From a bacterium HR34 (GTDB taxonomy: Bacteria > Patescibacteriota > Minisyncoccia > Minisyncoccales > HRBIN34): a DNA stretch of 53,001 nt. The notes under the pieces are model-generated. The model was not told the origin of the DNA. It searched no databases and saw only the letters and a list, made by a program, of their open reading frames with translations. The number at the start of each line of letters is the position of its first letter. Position 1 is the first letter of the stretch. Location: the NCBI GenBank assembly GCA_002923395.1, contig BEIK01000005.1, positions 1 to 53,001 of the forward strand, in the 5' to 3' direction. Positions 34,590-44,340 of the stretch are shown in pieces. The position numbers and the translations under genes are program-made.

Positions 34590-35837
34590 TTACCTGCCTA
34601 AAAACTTTAGAGAAAAATCAATTCCTTTTCTAATAAAATCAATATTAAAATTCTCATTAACTCCGTGCATATTGCAATCTTCATTCGCCAAAGGCGCCAT
34701 AACCAAAGGCGTTTTTAAAATATCGTGAAAATAATTGGTAATTGGCAAACTTCCGCCAACATATTTAAAAACAACTTTTTTCTTCCAAACACTTTCCAAA
34801 ACTTCTCTTGCCCTTTCAACATATTTATTATTAACATTTATTTTCAAGGGTTTATTCAACCCTTCAATTTTTACTTTATATTTAACTTCTTTTGAAATGT
34901 TTTGCTTTATAAAGTCAACAAAATACTTTGCCACTTTTTGGGGCGATTGCTTTTCAACCAACCTAAAATTTACTTTTGCAAAAGCAGTGGCTGGTATTGC
35001 GTTTTTATAACCTTGCTTTGTATACCCTCCTTGAATGCCTGTAAACTCAATACAAGGCAAAAGCCCTGTTTTTATTTGGAACTCATCTTTTATATTTTTT
35101 GGAATCCTGTCAACATCTTTATAAAAATTCTTAATAGCCACCTTACCATCTTTTCTGTACATTTTGCAAAGAATTCTGCAAAGTTCTAAAATTGCGTTTT
35201 TGGCAAACCCGCCATAAATCCCAGAGTGAAGATCATTGTCTGCTGTTTTAATCGTTAAAGTTGCGTTAAAAGTACCCCTAAAGCCAACTTCGATGCAAGG
35301 ATTATTTTTAAAAACCTCACCGTCTGATATTAAAACAAAATCGCTTGCCAAAAGTTGTTTATTAGTTTTTATAATTTTGTCTAAACCTTCAGAACCTGTT
35401 TCTTCGTCTCCCTCAAGTAAAAACTTCACATTATATTTTAATTTATTTTGCTTAATTAAATTTAAAATAGAAACTATATGGATTAAGTTTTGCCCCTTAT
35501 TGTCAACAACGCCTCTTGCTATTAACCTATTATTTTTAAAAACCAACTTAAAAGGATCTTCCTGCCAGCCGTCTTTTATATCTGCTGGCTGAACATCATA
35601 ATGGCCATATATTAAGCAAGTTTCTTTTGCGCCAACGTTGTATTCTGCAAACAGTATGTTGTTTAAGTTTTTATTTTGTAAAGTTTTTACCTTAAAACCG
35701 TTTCTTTTGAATAAATCTGAATACCAATTAAAACATTTTTCAACTTCTCCTTTGAAAACTCCATCGGTAGAAACCGACCTAAAACTTACGGCCTTCTTTA
35801 ATAAATCTAAATATTCTTTGAAAATTTTATCTTGCAT
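34590..35837 (-). CDS. M20-family dipeptidase
   Basis: The 415-residue metallopeptidase has YGHYDVQPAD (metal His, Asp), ARGVVDNKGQNL (bridging Asp), LEGDEETGSEGL (catalytic Glu pair), and a lid domain near GFRGTFNATLTIKTADNDLH. It ends with MHGVNENF (metal His). This is the M20 dipeptidase/CNDP-like group, hydrolysing short peptides in the cytoplasm. It starts exactly at the stop of the DegT aminotransferase (1-nt overlap). Confidence 0.92.
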   Translation of the reverse strand: MQDKIFKEYLDLLKKAVSFRSVSTDGVFKGEVEKCFNWYSDLFKRNGFKVKTLQNKNLNNILFAEYNVGAKETCLIYGHYDVQPADIKDGWQEDPFKLVFKNNRLIARGVVDNKGQNLIHIVSILNLIKQNKLKYNVKFLLEGDEETGSEGLDKIIKTNKQLLASDFVLISDGEVFKNNPCIEVGFRGTFNATLTIKTADNDLHSGIYGGFAKNAILELCRILCKMYRKDGKVAIKNFYKDVDRIPKNIKDEFQIKTGLLPCIEFTGIQGGYTKQGYKNAIPATAFAKVNFRLVEKQSPQKVAKYFVDFIKQNISKEVKYKVKIEGLNKPLKINVNNKYVERAREVLESVWKKKVVFKYVGGSLPITNYFHDILKTPLVMAPLANEDCNMHGVNENFNIDFIRKGIDFSLKFLGR

Positions 35838-36988
35838 TATTTTAATAATTCTAATTGTTTTCTTGTGAAATAAATCATTTTATAAATATCTTTTTCTGTG
35901 TAATGATTTTGTAAAGGAAAGTTTATAATTCTTTTAGATATTTCAAGAGTATTCTGAAATTCAGAAGTGTTTATTTTTAGATCCTGTATCAATTCATCGT
36001 TTAAAATTATAGGGTCTTTCCAAATTCTTGTACAAAAGATATTGTATTTTCGCAAACCAACAACAAAATCATCTCTTTTATCAGCCAAATTTTCAGGCAT
36101 CAACCCAGAAAGAAAACAAAAAGAAGAATTTTCGGCATCCTGCATTACAAAGCCCAATTTCTCTAACTCTTTTTTAAAAACATTTGCCAAATAAACTCTA
36201 TTTTCAATAGTTTTTCTAAAATCTTCTACAAAAAAATAAGTCAAGTTTTTTGATGTCCTGCAGAGACCTACCGGTTCAAAAAATTTTTCTTTTTTTTGAT
36301 ATTTTTTTGCAGCGCCGCCTCCCAATTTCCTAAACAAATTCGCAAAAAAAGGAATATGATTTAAAAGAGATAAAAAATCTCGCATTGTAAAAGTTGTATG
36401 TTTTAACTGCAAATTTTCTATATCTTTGTTTCTTAAGGCCAATGCTCCTCCTCTTGCACAGGGAAGGTGTTTATAAAAACTAAAAATAATAGCGTCCCCC
36501 TCTTTTCCACCTATATCACCTTGTGGGCCAAAAAGTCTATGGGCGCAGTCTTCAATTATAATTGTTTTATCACCTACAATTTCTCTTACTTTGTTTATCG
36601 GCAAATATTCCCCAAAAGTGTGCACAACAAAAACAGCCTTTATTTTAGGAGAGTACTTATTTTTTAAATCCTCCAAACTCATATTAAAATTATTTATGTC
36701 TGCGTCAACAAAAACAGGGTCTATATTGTATTTTTTAATGTAAGGGTAAAATATATCACATAAAAAAGCTGGAAAAATTATTTTTGAATTTTGTAAATTA
36801 AACTGCTCAACCGCCAAACTAAAAGCAGTCCTTCCCATATCTAAAAAAGCAATACTAAAATCTTTACCTAAAAACTGCTTAAAATAATTTTTTAACTCTA
36901 AATCGCTTCCTTTAACATTTAAAAAACCATAAAGCAGGTTTAAAAAACTTTCTTTAGAATATTTAATCTGCGGGTGAACAAAATACAT
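35837..36988 (-). CDS. DegT/DnrJ/EryC1/StrS-family aminotransferase
   Basis: The 383-residue PLP protein has VVHTFGEYLP, IIEDCAHRLFGPQ (PLP-binding Asp and following His) and FSFYKHLPCARGGAL, whose Lys is the expected PLP Schiff base. Family members transaminate nucleotide-linked keto sugars for surface glycans. No sugar-nucleotide genes are adjacent, and the conserved G-x-x-M/G loop is not fully clear, so the substrate is unknown. It overlaps the M20 gene and lies 4 nt after the secreted protease. Confidence 0.85.
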   Translation of the reverse strand: MYFVHPQIKYSKESFLNLLYGFLNVKGSDLELKNYFKQFLGKDFSIAFLDMGRTAFSLAVEQFNLQNSKIIFPAFLCDIFYPYIKKYNIDPVFVDADINNFNMSLEDLKNKYSPKIKAVFVVHTFGEYLPINKVREIVGDKTIIIEDCAHRLFGPQGDIGGKEGDAIIFSFYKHLPCARGGALALRNKDIENLQLKHTTFTMRDFLSLLNHIPFFANLFRKLGGGAAKKYQKKEKFFEPVGLCRTSKNLTYFFVEDFRKTIENRVYLANVFKKELEKLGFVMQDAENSSFCFLSGLMPENLADKRDDFVVGLRKYNIFCTRIWKDPIILNDELIQDLKINTSEFQNTLEISKRIINFPLQNHYTEKDIYKMIYFTRKQLELLK

Positions 36989-36992
36989 ATTT

Positions 36993-38705
36993 TTATATTC
37001 CTAAAATTAATTCATTTATCTTTTTTCTTGTCATGGGACCAACATAACCTGTTGGGTAAGAAAGATTTATTGGCGTTAAAATTTCATCTTTATATTTTTC
37101 CTGAAATCTTTTAACTGCTTTTAGCGTAAGCGGCCCAAAATACCCTGTTACTAATTTTTCTGGGTAAATATCATCTTCTTGCAAATATAAAAACTCTTGA
37201 AGACATTTTACATAATCATTTTGCATCCCATAAAACAAATCAATATCAATTGAGGTGCAAGTTAAATCATTCTTTAAAAGTTCTTTTAGTTGCGCTTCTA
37301 ATTCTTTTAATTTAGCTTTTAGTTCTGTTATTTTTGATAAAAGAATTTTCTTTTGCTCTTCTTTGTTGTTATTTTCTGACGATTTATTTTCTATTGATAT
37401 ATTTAATGTAAACTCTTTTGCAGGTTCAAAATTACTAAAACCAACAATTTTTGTTTCTAAAACAGGTATCATAATTATATAAGAGTCTTTTGAAAAATCA
37501 TCAACAGAAAAAGTTATACTTTCTCCATTCTTAACCTCAAAATCCTTAAAAGAATTGCATTTGTTGAGAACGCAACTCAAAAACCTTACTCTAAAAATAT
37601 CATTTTCCTTTGGGACAAACTCAATTGACAACTTACCTTCTCCTGCAACTATTTTGTAGGCAGAAAAACTAAAGGGCTTAATGCTATATTGCAAAGATAG
37701 ATTTGTATCTGTGGTTGATGGCAAAAATATAAATTTTGGAATAATTTTTATTTCTTTTAAGCCATCAGATTTATAGCAAAATTTACTGTTTAAATTACAA
37801 TCCTGCAATACAGAGGCTGTTATCCAATTCATAAAAACATCAAAAAAATTATCTCCTCCATTTTTTAACAAAGATCTATGTAAGGCAACGGCACCAATAG
37901 AATCTGATTTTAAAGTATCAACAAAAACATTTGCGCTATAATTATCTAATATATAATTTACAAACACACTTACAGAAGAATAATCAATAATAGAATTTTG
38001 CCATTCAACAATAGAATCAAAAGGATAACTTAAAAACTGATTAACTCTACTCTCCAACAAGCTGCCTTCGTAAGGATTATTATATCCTAAAATTGTAGGA
38101 GCAGCTTCGCTAATTGCCTCTTGCAGCCACACCTCTTCTGTTTTGTTTTGAAGTCTTTCTTTTTGATTAAATGTTATAAGATGCAAAAACTCGTGAGAAA
38201 TTAAACTATAAATAAACCTTAAATTATCGTTTAATAAAATATCAGAAGAAAGATATATCATTTCTTTTTCGTTTGAACTTGGAAACTGGTAAACAGGAGA
38301 TTCGTTTATATTTAAAAAATAACCACCACTGTTATCTTTAAGTTTATGAAAAACAATAAATATTCTTTGATCGTTATCTATGCCGGGCGTCCATTCAGAA
38401 CCAAATGTTTGAGTCGTTTGAGGATAAATTTTTAAATCAAACTCATTTGCGATTTGCGCTAAGTTAGAATCGACTTTTACCTTTTCAGAAAAAGGCAGAT
38501 TATCATACCAACTTTTATCAACAAAATAATATGCTTTTGTGCCAACTCTCTTTAATATAAAATCAACTTTTTCTCTTTCAAAATCATCGAAATCTTTATC
38601 AACATAAAAACTTTTGGTTTCACCAACAAAAATAGCATTAGAAACAAAAGGATATATTAAAAAAGAACTTATTAAAACTATAAAAAAGTATTTAGCTTTT
38701 AGCAT
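36993..38705 (-). CDS. secreted zinc protease with peptidoglycan-binding domain
   Basis: The 570-residue protein has a signal peptide (residues 1-25). A gluzincin-like catalytic region carries HEFLH (His171, Glu172, His175) and a downstream EAISEAA whose Glu may be the third zinc ligand. A beta-rich middle follows, then a coiled segment (about 450-475), and a C-terminal PG_binding_1 domain with YFGPLTLKAVKRFQEKY and GYVGPMTRKKINELI. It probably acts at the wall or on the outside of the cell. Such a module order fits candidate-phylum secreted proteases. The substrate is unknown. Confidence 0.8.
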   Translation of the reverse strand: MLKAKYFFIVLISSFLIYPFVSNAIFVGETKSFYVDKDFDDFEREKVDFILKRVGTKAYYFVDKSWYDNLPFSEKVKVDSNLAQIANEFDLKIYPQTTQTFGSEWTPGIDNDQRIFIVFHKLKDNSGGYFLNINESPVYQFPSSNEKEMIYLSSDILLNDNLRFIYSLISHEFLHLITFNQKERLQNKTEEVWLQEAISEAAPTILGYNNPYEGSLLESRVNQFLSYPFDSIVEWQNSIIDYSSVSVFVNYILDNYSANVFVDTLKSDSIGAVALHRSLLKNGGDNFFDVFMNWITASVLQDCNLNSKFCYKSDGLKEIKIIPKFIFLPSTTDTNLSLQYSIKPFSFSAYKIVAGEGKLSIEFVPKENDIFRVRFLSCVLNKCNSFKDFEVKNGESITFSVDDFSKDSYIIMIPVLETKIVGFSNFEPAKEFTLNISIENKSSENNNKEEQKKILLSKITELKAKLKELEAQLKELLKNDLTCTSIDIDLFYGMQNDYVKCLQEFLYLQEDDIYPEKLVTGYFGPLTLKAVKRFQEKYKDEILTPINLSYPTGYVGPMTRKKINELILGI

Positions 38706-38777
38706 TTTTAAAATCTTAGGTTTATATTAATTATACAAAATTAAAACAAAGAGTAAAATTAAAATCTAAAATCAAGC

Positions 38778-39569
38778 TTATTGAGCGCAAGGAGCGTAGA
38801 TTTTGCAAATTTTTTTATCAATTTCTTCTGACGACAATTTAACAATGCTATTGGCTTCAAATTCCTTTATTTTATTACTAAACAAATCATACACTAAATA
38901 AAACAATCTACTGGGGCATTCTTTAATTAAATCAATATCTTGTGAACAAGATTTAACATCTTTTTTGTAGGCGCCGACGACAAAACTATTATTATCTATC
39001 CATTTTGCGAAATGATAATTGCAATAATTATTGCAAAAAGCGACTCTAAAAATTCTTTTCTCGCCCCTTGGATTATAAATTATAACACTTGACAACCCCT
39101 CCTGTTCATAATTGTAAAGATAATTTACCCACTTTGTTTTGTCTGGGGACCAAGCAGTTGCTTTATCAAAATTTGGAATTCTTTTTTCTCTTCCGTCTAA
39201 CATTACCTCATTAAAAGGATAAACTATATCTGTTTCATTGGTAAATATGAAATCAGACAAAGAAACACCCCACAAATCAAGCCAATCTTTCAAAGCAATA
39301 TAAGTTTTATCTTCTTCTTTATTTTGATTATTTTCTTTTCCATCTTTTTTTGAATTTTCATTATTTATTAAAGTATTATCTTCTTCCTTATCTGCTGTTT
39401 GCGAAATATTATCGTCTTGAACTTCAGATTTTTGAGCGTTATTTTCAGTAATTATATTGATATTGTTATAATTATTAGAATTTTCAAAACCAATAAAATA
39501 AAAAACTGCTCCAAATAAAATAGCAAAAATTAAAATAATATAAATCTTGAAGGTGAAAAGTTTTTTCAT
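38778..39569 (-). CDS. secreted or membrane-anchored protein, unknown
   Basis: The 263-residue protein has an N-terminal hydrophobic anchor (about 7-28) and an Asn/Glu/Lys/Asp-rich linker (about 30-90). A globular domain contains DWLDLWGVSLSDFIF, ATAWSPDKTKWVNYLYNY and KWIDNNSFVVGAYK, with several cysteines (CNNYCNYHF, CSQDIDLIKECPS) that may form disulfides. Not recognised. The domain resembles an extracytoplasmic beta-rich fold. It lies 9 nt after rplU. Confidence 0.55.
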   Translation of the reverse strand: MKKLFTFKIYIILIFAILFGAVFYFIGFENSNNYNNINIITENNAQKSEVQDDNISQTADKEEDNTLINNENSKKDGKENNQNKEEDKTYIALKDWLDLWGVSLSDFIFTNETDIVYPFNEVMLDGREKRIPNFDKATAWSPDKTKWVNYLYNYEQEGLSSVIIYNPRGEKRIFRVAFCNNYCNYHFAKWIDNNSFVVGAYKKDVKSCSQDIDLIKECPSRLFYLVYDLFSNKIKEFEANSIVKLSSEEIDKKICKIYAPCAQ

Positions 39570-39578
39570 ATATACTAA

Positions 39579-39893
39579 TTAAGCGTTTATCTTTTCTATT
39601 TTAATCTCAGTATAAGGTTGCCTGTGGCCCTTTTTGACTTTGTATCTTTCTTTAGGTCTATATTTAAATGTTATTTTTTTCTCTCCTTTGCCATGCTTTA
39701 AAACTACAACTTCAACATAAACACCCTCAACAAAAGGGTTTCCTATTTTTATATTTTCTTCCCCTTGCGCAATCAAAAGAACGTTATTTATTTTAATTTT
39801 GTCGCCTTCTTGAGCCTCAATTTTCTCCACCTGCAAAACATCGCCTTCTTTTACTAAATATTGTTTACCTCCTGTTTTAATTACCGCCAACAT
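39579..39893 (-). CDS. rplU: 50S ribosomal protein bL21
   Basis: The 104-residue protein matches bL21: MLAVIKTGGKQYLVKEGDVL at the start, VLKHGKGEKKITFKYRPKER and KKGHRQPYTEIKI at the end. The length is normal. In most bacteria rpmA (bL27) follows, but here a secreted-protein gene does, so the usual pair is split in this window. Confidence 0.97.
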   Translation of the reverse strand: MLAVIKTGGKQYLVKEGDVLQVEKIEAQEGDKIKINNVLLIAQGEENIKIGNPFVEGVYVEVVVLKHGKGEKKITFKYRPKERYKVKKGHRQPYTEIKIEKINA

Positions 39894-39963
39894 AGTTTTA
39901 TAAATTAAATAATAGTTTTAATAATATCACAAAAATTCAAAAGGTCAAAATGCTAATTACATT

Positions 39964-40983
39964 TTATTCTTCTTCCTTACTTTCTCCCTCTAATTCTTTA
40001 CTTGACTCTCTTAACTCTAATACTGAACCAACTTTTCCCTCCCACAACTCCAATCTTTTATCTGCAGAATCATACGCTGACTGAGCATTCTTGATATGAA
40101 CTCCGAGTTTTCTAAAATCCTCTTTAAGTTTTTCTGTATCTTTTTGAATTGCACCTAATTTTTTAATTATCATCATTGTTTGCCTTGAAACTTTTTCTTG
40201 ATTTATCCAGTTTTCTAAAACTCTTAAAGTTAAATAAAAAGTGTTTGGAGATGTTATAATAACTTTTTTATTCCATGCTTTTTGCAAAATATCAAACTGA
40301 CCTGCATGATGAAGAAGTTCGTAATATAAAGATTCTGCCGGCAAATACATTATTGCAAAATCAGTGGTTCCTTCTTGGGGCTTAATGTATTTGTTGGCAA
40401 TATCTTCAATTTCTTTTTGAACATCATCAATAAATTTTTTCCTATAAGCGTCTTTTTCTTCTTGTGATTTTGCCTCTTGCATTCTTAAAAAGTTTTCTAT
40501 TGGAAATTTAGAATCTATTGGTAAAACTCTATTGTTTGGAAGTTTTAAAACAGCATCCACTTTTTCTCCAGAAGAAAAAGCATACTGGATTTCATAGGCC
40601 TCTTCTGGGTAGTGTTGTCTTAAAATATATTCTAGGTGAGCCTCGCCCCATTGACCTCTTAACTTCGGAACCTTAAAAATATCTTGAAAAGAGTGTATTT
40701 TTTCCACATCTTTTTTTAAATTTAAAATATAATCTTTTAACTCAACTGTATCTTTTGTAAACTTTTCTATCATTGACTTAGAGCCTTGGTGGAAACTTCC
40801 TTCTACATTGCTTATTCTTTGATTAATAATATCTGTTAACCTCCTTTCTATATCTATAAAGCTCTCCTTTATATCTGCTTGCTGATTATTATTCTTGCTA
40901 TTCAAATATAAAAGTAAAAGCATAACAAAAACGCCCACAACAGCAACTAGAATTATAATGTTTATGATTAGGGGTAATTCCAT
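39964..40983 (-). CDS. rmuC: DNA recombination protein RmuC
   Basis: The 339-residue protein has an N-terminal membrane helix (about 4-26), a coiled coil, and the RmuC nuclease-like core: RGQWGEAHLEYILRQ, LPIDSKFPIENFLR, AIMYLPAESLYYE and ITSPNTFYLTLRVL. RmuC limits DNA inversion/recombination in E. coli and has a restriction-endonuclease-like fold. It is shorter than the E. coli protein (475) but within the range for the family. Confidence 0.92.
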   Translation of the reverse strand: MELPLIINIIILVAVVGVFVMLLLLYLNSKNNNQQADIKESFIDIERRLTDIINQRISNVEGSFHQGSKSMIEKFTKDTVELKDYILNLKKDVEKIHSFQDIFKVPKLRGQWGEAHLEYILRQHYPEEAYEIQYAFSSGEKVDAVLKLPNNRVLPIDSKFPIENFLRMQEAKSQEEKDAYRKKFIDDVQKEIEDIANKYIKPQEGTTDFAIMYLPAESLYYELLHHAGQFDILQKAWNKKVIITSPNTFYLTLRVLENWINQEKVSRQTMMIIKKLGAIQKDTEKLKEDFRKLGVHIKNAQSAYDSADKRLELWEGKVGSVLELRESSKELEGESKEEE

Positions 40984-40992
40984 TTTTATAAG

Positions 40993-41964
40993 TTATCTTA
41001 TTACTTCTATTATAACAAATAGAAAATAAACAGAAAGCAAAAATATAGCTTCTTTTTTGGTTACAACCCTTCCTGTTAAAGAACCGATAAGGAAAAATAT
41101 AGCAACTAAAACCATAAATATCCTTGCCAAAAAAAAGGATGTTCCTCCGTTCAAATATATAGGATGAATTAAAAGAACTAAACCCAAAATAAGGGTTGCT
41201 GGAATTATAACAGCGCCAATTAAATCTCCAATAATAATATCACTTTTACCTTTTCTGGCAGCAATAACAGAAAAGTATAACTCTGGCATAGCATTTCCAA
41301 TAGCAATTACCAAAATACCCATAGACAGAAGGCTCACACCTAATATATTTGCAATTTCAATAGTAGAATCAACAATAATTTTTGATGCTAATATCATTAA
41401 AATAACGTAAAGAAATAATAATCCTACATCTCTAAAAATTAACTTAATTTGATCAACTAAAGACATACCAGCCATACCATTGATACCATCATAAGTTTCT
41501 TTAAACCTTTCTTTTTTAGAAAAAATCCAATATGTATAAAAAGCAAAAAGAGATAGCAAAATTATTCCGTCTGCTCGAGATAGCACTCCATCAAAACTTA
41601 GCAAAACAGGCAAAGAGGCGATAAAGGTTGAAAAAATTATTGTCTGTTGCACTAAAACTCCTCTTACAGGCAAATTTCTATTTGATAATAAAACAGCCAA
41701 ACTAACAACTAATGTAAGATCTATAACATTACCTCCCAAAACATCTCCGAATGATATTTCAGGCTTACCCTCTAAAGCAGAATTTACACCAAGAAAAAAA
41801 TTAGGCAGAGATGCTGCCATCGCCATTAAAAAAAATGCAACAATAAATTCTTTAACCTTAAAAAACTTTGCTATTTGAGAAAGGATAACAACCACTCTAG
41901 ATGAAACATAATGAATAAGAAAAATACCTGCTAAAAAAACAATACTTTCAAAAATTAATTCCAT
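40993..41964 (-). CDS. CaCA-family sodium/calcium exchanger-like antiporter
   Basis: The 323-residue protein has about ten membrane helices and the two inverted alpha repeats: SFGDVLGGNVIDLTLVVSLA in the first half and IAIGNAMPELYFSVIAARKG with DIIIGDLIGAVIIPATLIL in the second. The repeats hold the ion-binding acidic and Asn/Pro residues. It probably exchanges Ca2+ for Na+ or H+. It is close to but slightly different from YrbG. It lies 9 nt upstream of rmuC. Confidence 0.88.
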   Translation of the reverse strand: MELIFESIVFLAGIFLIHYVSSRVVVILSQIAKFFKVKEFIVAFFLMAMAASLPNFFLGVNSALEGKPEISFGDVLGGNVIDLTLVVSLAVLLSNRNLPVRGVLVQQTIIFSTFIASLPVLLSFDGVLSRADGIILLSLFAFYTYWIFSKKERFKETYDGINGMAGMSLVDQIKLIFRDVGLLFLYVILMILASKIIVDSTIEIANILGVSLLSMGILVIAIGNAMPELYFSVIAARKGKSDIIIGDLIGAVIIPATLILGLVLLIHPIYLNGGTSFFLARIFMVLVAIFFLIGSLTGRVVTKKEAIFLLSVYFLFVIIEVIR

Positions 41965-42012
41965 ATTAATTAAATTTTTTATCCTTTATTATAAAACTAT
42001 TCCTCTTCACAC

Positions 42013-42184
42013 CTACATAATTTTATCCTCCATAGATATATGAGAAACAAAACAACCAATTTGCCATGACTTTACGTCGGAGCTATTTTCCTTCACGGGG
42101 AGATACCCAATCTCCCCGACCCCCTCTGTGGGGTTCGCTTCTCTATCTAATTTTTCTCAAACCAATCTGCTAATTCCAACATTA
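42013..42184 (-). other. GC-rich structured segment near tRNA-Glu
   Basis: Within an AT-rich gap, 42075-42135 is GC-rich. It can form the 9-bp perfect hairpin cggggagat/atctccccg (42096-42118) and the adjacent accccc/ggggt hairpin (42119-42134), plus an alternative gtcgg/ccgac pairing (42076-42080 with 42116-42120). An open minus frame crosses it (EANPTEGVGEIGYLPVKEN, then SWQIGCFVSHISMEDKIM) with one TGA upstream and no good start. RNA element and gene remnant are both possible. Confidence 0.3.
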
Positions 42185-42197
42185 TTCAATTATCCGG

Positions 42198-42270
42198 CGG
42201 CCCCAACGGGAATCGAACCCGTGTTTCCACTGTGAGAGAGTGGTGTCCTAAGCCGCTAGACGATGGGGCC
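42198..42270 (-). tRNA. tRNA-Glu (anticodon CUC)
   Basis: Acceptor GGCCCCA/TGGGGCC, anticodon stem CCACT/AGTGG enclosing CTCTCAC with CTC, T arm ACGGG-TTCGATT-CCCGT. The discriminator is G and no CCA is encoded. It lies 2 nt beyond the stop of ftsI and is probably released from the division-cluster transcript. Confidence 0.94.
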
Positions 42271-42272
42271 GA

Positions 42273-43973
42273 TTATTTATTGGCTGATGTATTATTTATA
42301 TCATAGTCAGGCGGAATATTGAAGTAGTCCAAAATAAACTTTGCTATTTTGTGAAAAATTATAGTTACAGACCATTCTTGATTATAATCATATTTAGGTT
42401 GATCAAGTTTAACCAACATTAAAAATTTTGGATTATGGGCTGGCGCATAACCTATAAAGCTTGAAATCACTTTGTCAGAATAACCAATTTTATCTTCCCC
42501 TAAATTTCTCCACGGAATCTGAGCTGTCCCTGTTTTTCCAGCAACCCAATAACCTTCAACCTTAGCCCTCTTACCATAACCTTGTTCAACAACACTTACT
42601 AACATATTATTTAAGATATTTATTGTTTCTTTTGAAAAAATTCGCGACGATTCCCTTTTCTCTCCTTCATATAAAATTTCTCCATTTTTATAAACCTTTT
42701 TAATTATATAAGGAGTTAACATTTTCCCTTCATTAATAAACACAGTATAGGCTTTTATTAAATGCATTGGCGTTATCTCAATTCCCTGACCAAAAGCAGC
42801 TGTTGCAAAATTAACATCATATCCTTTTTTTAAAGAATTATTTGGAGAAAACACAGCACCCGGCAAATCAATATCTAATTCTTTGAAAAACCCTAAAGCA
42901 TCAAGATAGTTTAAAAATATACTATGAGGTATTTGTTGCTCAACAAAAACTATTCCTGTGTTTATTGAATATTCTAATATGTTTGTCATATTAACCTTTC
43001 CCCAACTTCTATCTCTGTAATTTTTTATTATTCTATCTGAGACTTTTACCATTCCAGGATCAAAAAAAGTATCTTCTGGTTTTATACGACCCTCGTTTAT
43101 AGCAATTGCCATAGTAAGTGGCTTCATAACAGATCCTGGTTCATATAATTTTTGAATAGCAGAATTTTGAAAAATCTCTAAATCACCTTGATTGGCATAA
43201 TAAGAAAAGTTGTTAGGATCAAAATTTGGGTAATCAACCAAAGCTAAAACTTCGCCTGTTTTAGCGTCTAACACTATAACTTGCGCTGACTTGAATTCCA
43301 AAAATTCTTGCGCTTGTTTTATAATTTTTTCAGCAAACATTTGAATATCATAATTTATCGTTAACTCAACATTTGCTCCTTTTGCCAATTTTTTTGTTAA
43401 AAGAGGTGAAACATCTACATCAAAATTGCTTATCTGCTCTCCTTTTAAATATTCTTGCATTGCTTTTTCAATTCCATACTCTCCGATGCCATCTTTATTA
43501 ACAAAACCTAAAACTTTTGAAGCAACGTATTTTGATGGATAAAATCTGGCGCTTTCTGTTCTTATAATTATACCTTCAATACCTTTTTCTTTTGCTTTTT
43601 TGTTAACCTCCTCAACTTTTTTTTCTGGCAGCCTTTCTTCGACCAAATATAAAGAAGAAGGAAAATCTATTACATCTTTTTCATTTATTTCAAAGCCAAG
43701 TTCTTTGAGAAATTTGTAAGTGTTTTCATTTGCTTTATCTTTGTCTAAATAAAGGTTTTTAAAATAAGCATCTGTTGCCAACAATTCACCATTGGAGGCT
43801 AAAATATCCCCCCTTTCTCCACTATTATTAAAATAAGTAGATATTTGTCCTAAGGCTAAGGCTTTGTAATAATCTTTGTTTATAATTTGGACATCGGCAA
43901 TTTTATATAATAAAAGAGCCCATATTAGCAAGAATAAAATTAATGGTAAATAAAAAGTAAAATTAATGCGCAT
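42273..43973 (-). CDS. ftsI: Class B penicillin-binding protein (FtsI/PBP2-type)
   Basis: The roughly 566-residue transpeptidase has an N-terminal membrane helix (INFTFYLPLILFLLIWALLL), a pedestal domain, and the catalytic motifs SxxK in EPGSVMKPLT, SxN in EYSINTGIV and KTG in VAGKTGTAQIP. It cross-links septal peptidoglycan. The ATG at 43973 gives the shortest cytoplasmic end. Another at 43988 is possible. It overlaps the FtsL-like gene by a few codons. The mraZ-rsmH-ftsL-ftsI order supports FtsI over PBP2. Confidence 0.93.
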   Translation of the reverse strand: MRINFTFYLPLILFLLIWALLLYKIADVQIINKDYYKALALGQISTYFNNSGERGDILASNGELLATDAYFKNLYLDKDKANENTYKFLKELGFEINEKDVIDFPSSLYLVEERLPEKKVEEVNKKAKEKGIEGIIIRTESARFYPSKYVASKVLGFVNKDGIGEYGIEKAMQEYLKGEQISNFDVDVSPLLTKKLAKGANVELTINYDIQMFAEKIIKQAQEFLEFKSAQVIVLDAKTGEVLALVDYPNFDPNNFSYYANQGDLEIFQNSAIQKLYEPGSVMKPLTMAIAINEGRIKPEDTFFDPGMVKVSDRIIKNYRDRSWGKVNMTNILEYSINTGIVFVEQQIPHSIFLNYLDALGFFKELDIDLPGAVFSPNNSLKKGYDVNFATAAFGQGIEITPMHLIKAYTVFINEGKMLTPYIIKKVYKNGEILYEGEKRESSRIFSKETINILNNMLVSVVEQGYGKRAKVEGYWVAGKTGTAQIPWRNLGEDKIGYSDKVISSFIGYAPAHNPKFLMLVKLDQPKYDYNQEWSVTIIFHKIAKFILDYFNIPPDYDINNTSANK

Positions 43974-44340
43974 TTTGAGTAAATACAAAATCGTTGTTCT
44001 TAATGTAAACTATGTTTCCCAAACTTTCAAAACCAAATTCCTTTGCTTTTTTCTCTAAAGTATCAAAATAATCGCTGTTATATAGAAATTTAGAGTCGTT
44101 GTTTACAAACAATTCAAGATTTTTGTATTCTTGTTCTAATTTATAAAATCTCGCTTTTTCTATATTGAAGTTGTTTACTGTAAAAATATAATAAATAGAA
44201 AATGAAAATAAAACAATTAAAGATATTATAGAAAAAAATAATATGTTGCCATAAAAAAGATTGCTTCTATTTAAATATAAAATACTGCTTTTATTTTTAT
44301 ATTTTCTTTTTGTTTTAAGTGCTAACGTTATTAATGTCAT
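43963..44340 (-). CDS. ftsL: FtsL-like cell division protein
   Basis: This 125-residue bitopic protein has one transmembrane helix (about residues 33-53, NILFFSIISLIVLFSFSIYY) and a periplasmic coiled stretch (IEKARFYKLEQEYKNLE). No strong sequence motif exists for FtsL, so the call depends on topology and position between rsmH and ftsI, where FtsL is found in dcw clusters. The start overlaps the rsmH TGA stop (ATGA). Confidence 0.7.
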   Translation of the reverse strand: MTLITLALKTKRKYKNKSSILYLNRSNLFYGNILFFSIISLIVLFSFSIYYIFTVNNFNIEKARFYKLEQEYKNLELFVNNDSKFLYNSDYFDTLEKKAKEFGFESLGNIVYIKNNDFVFTQNAH

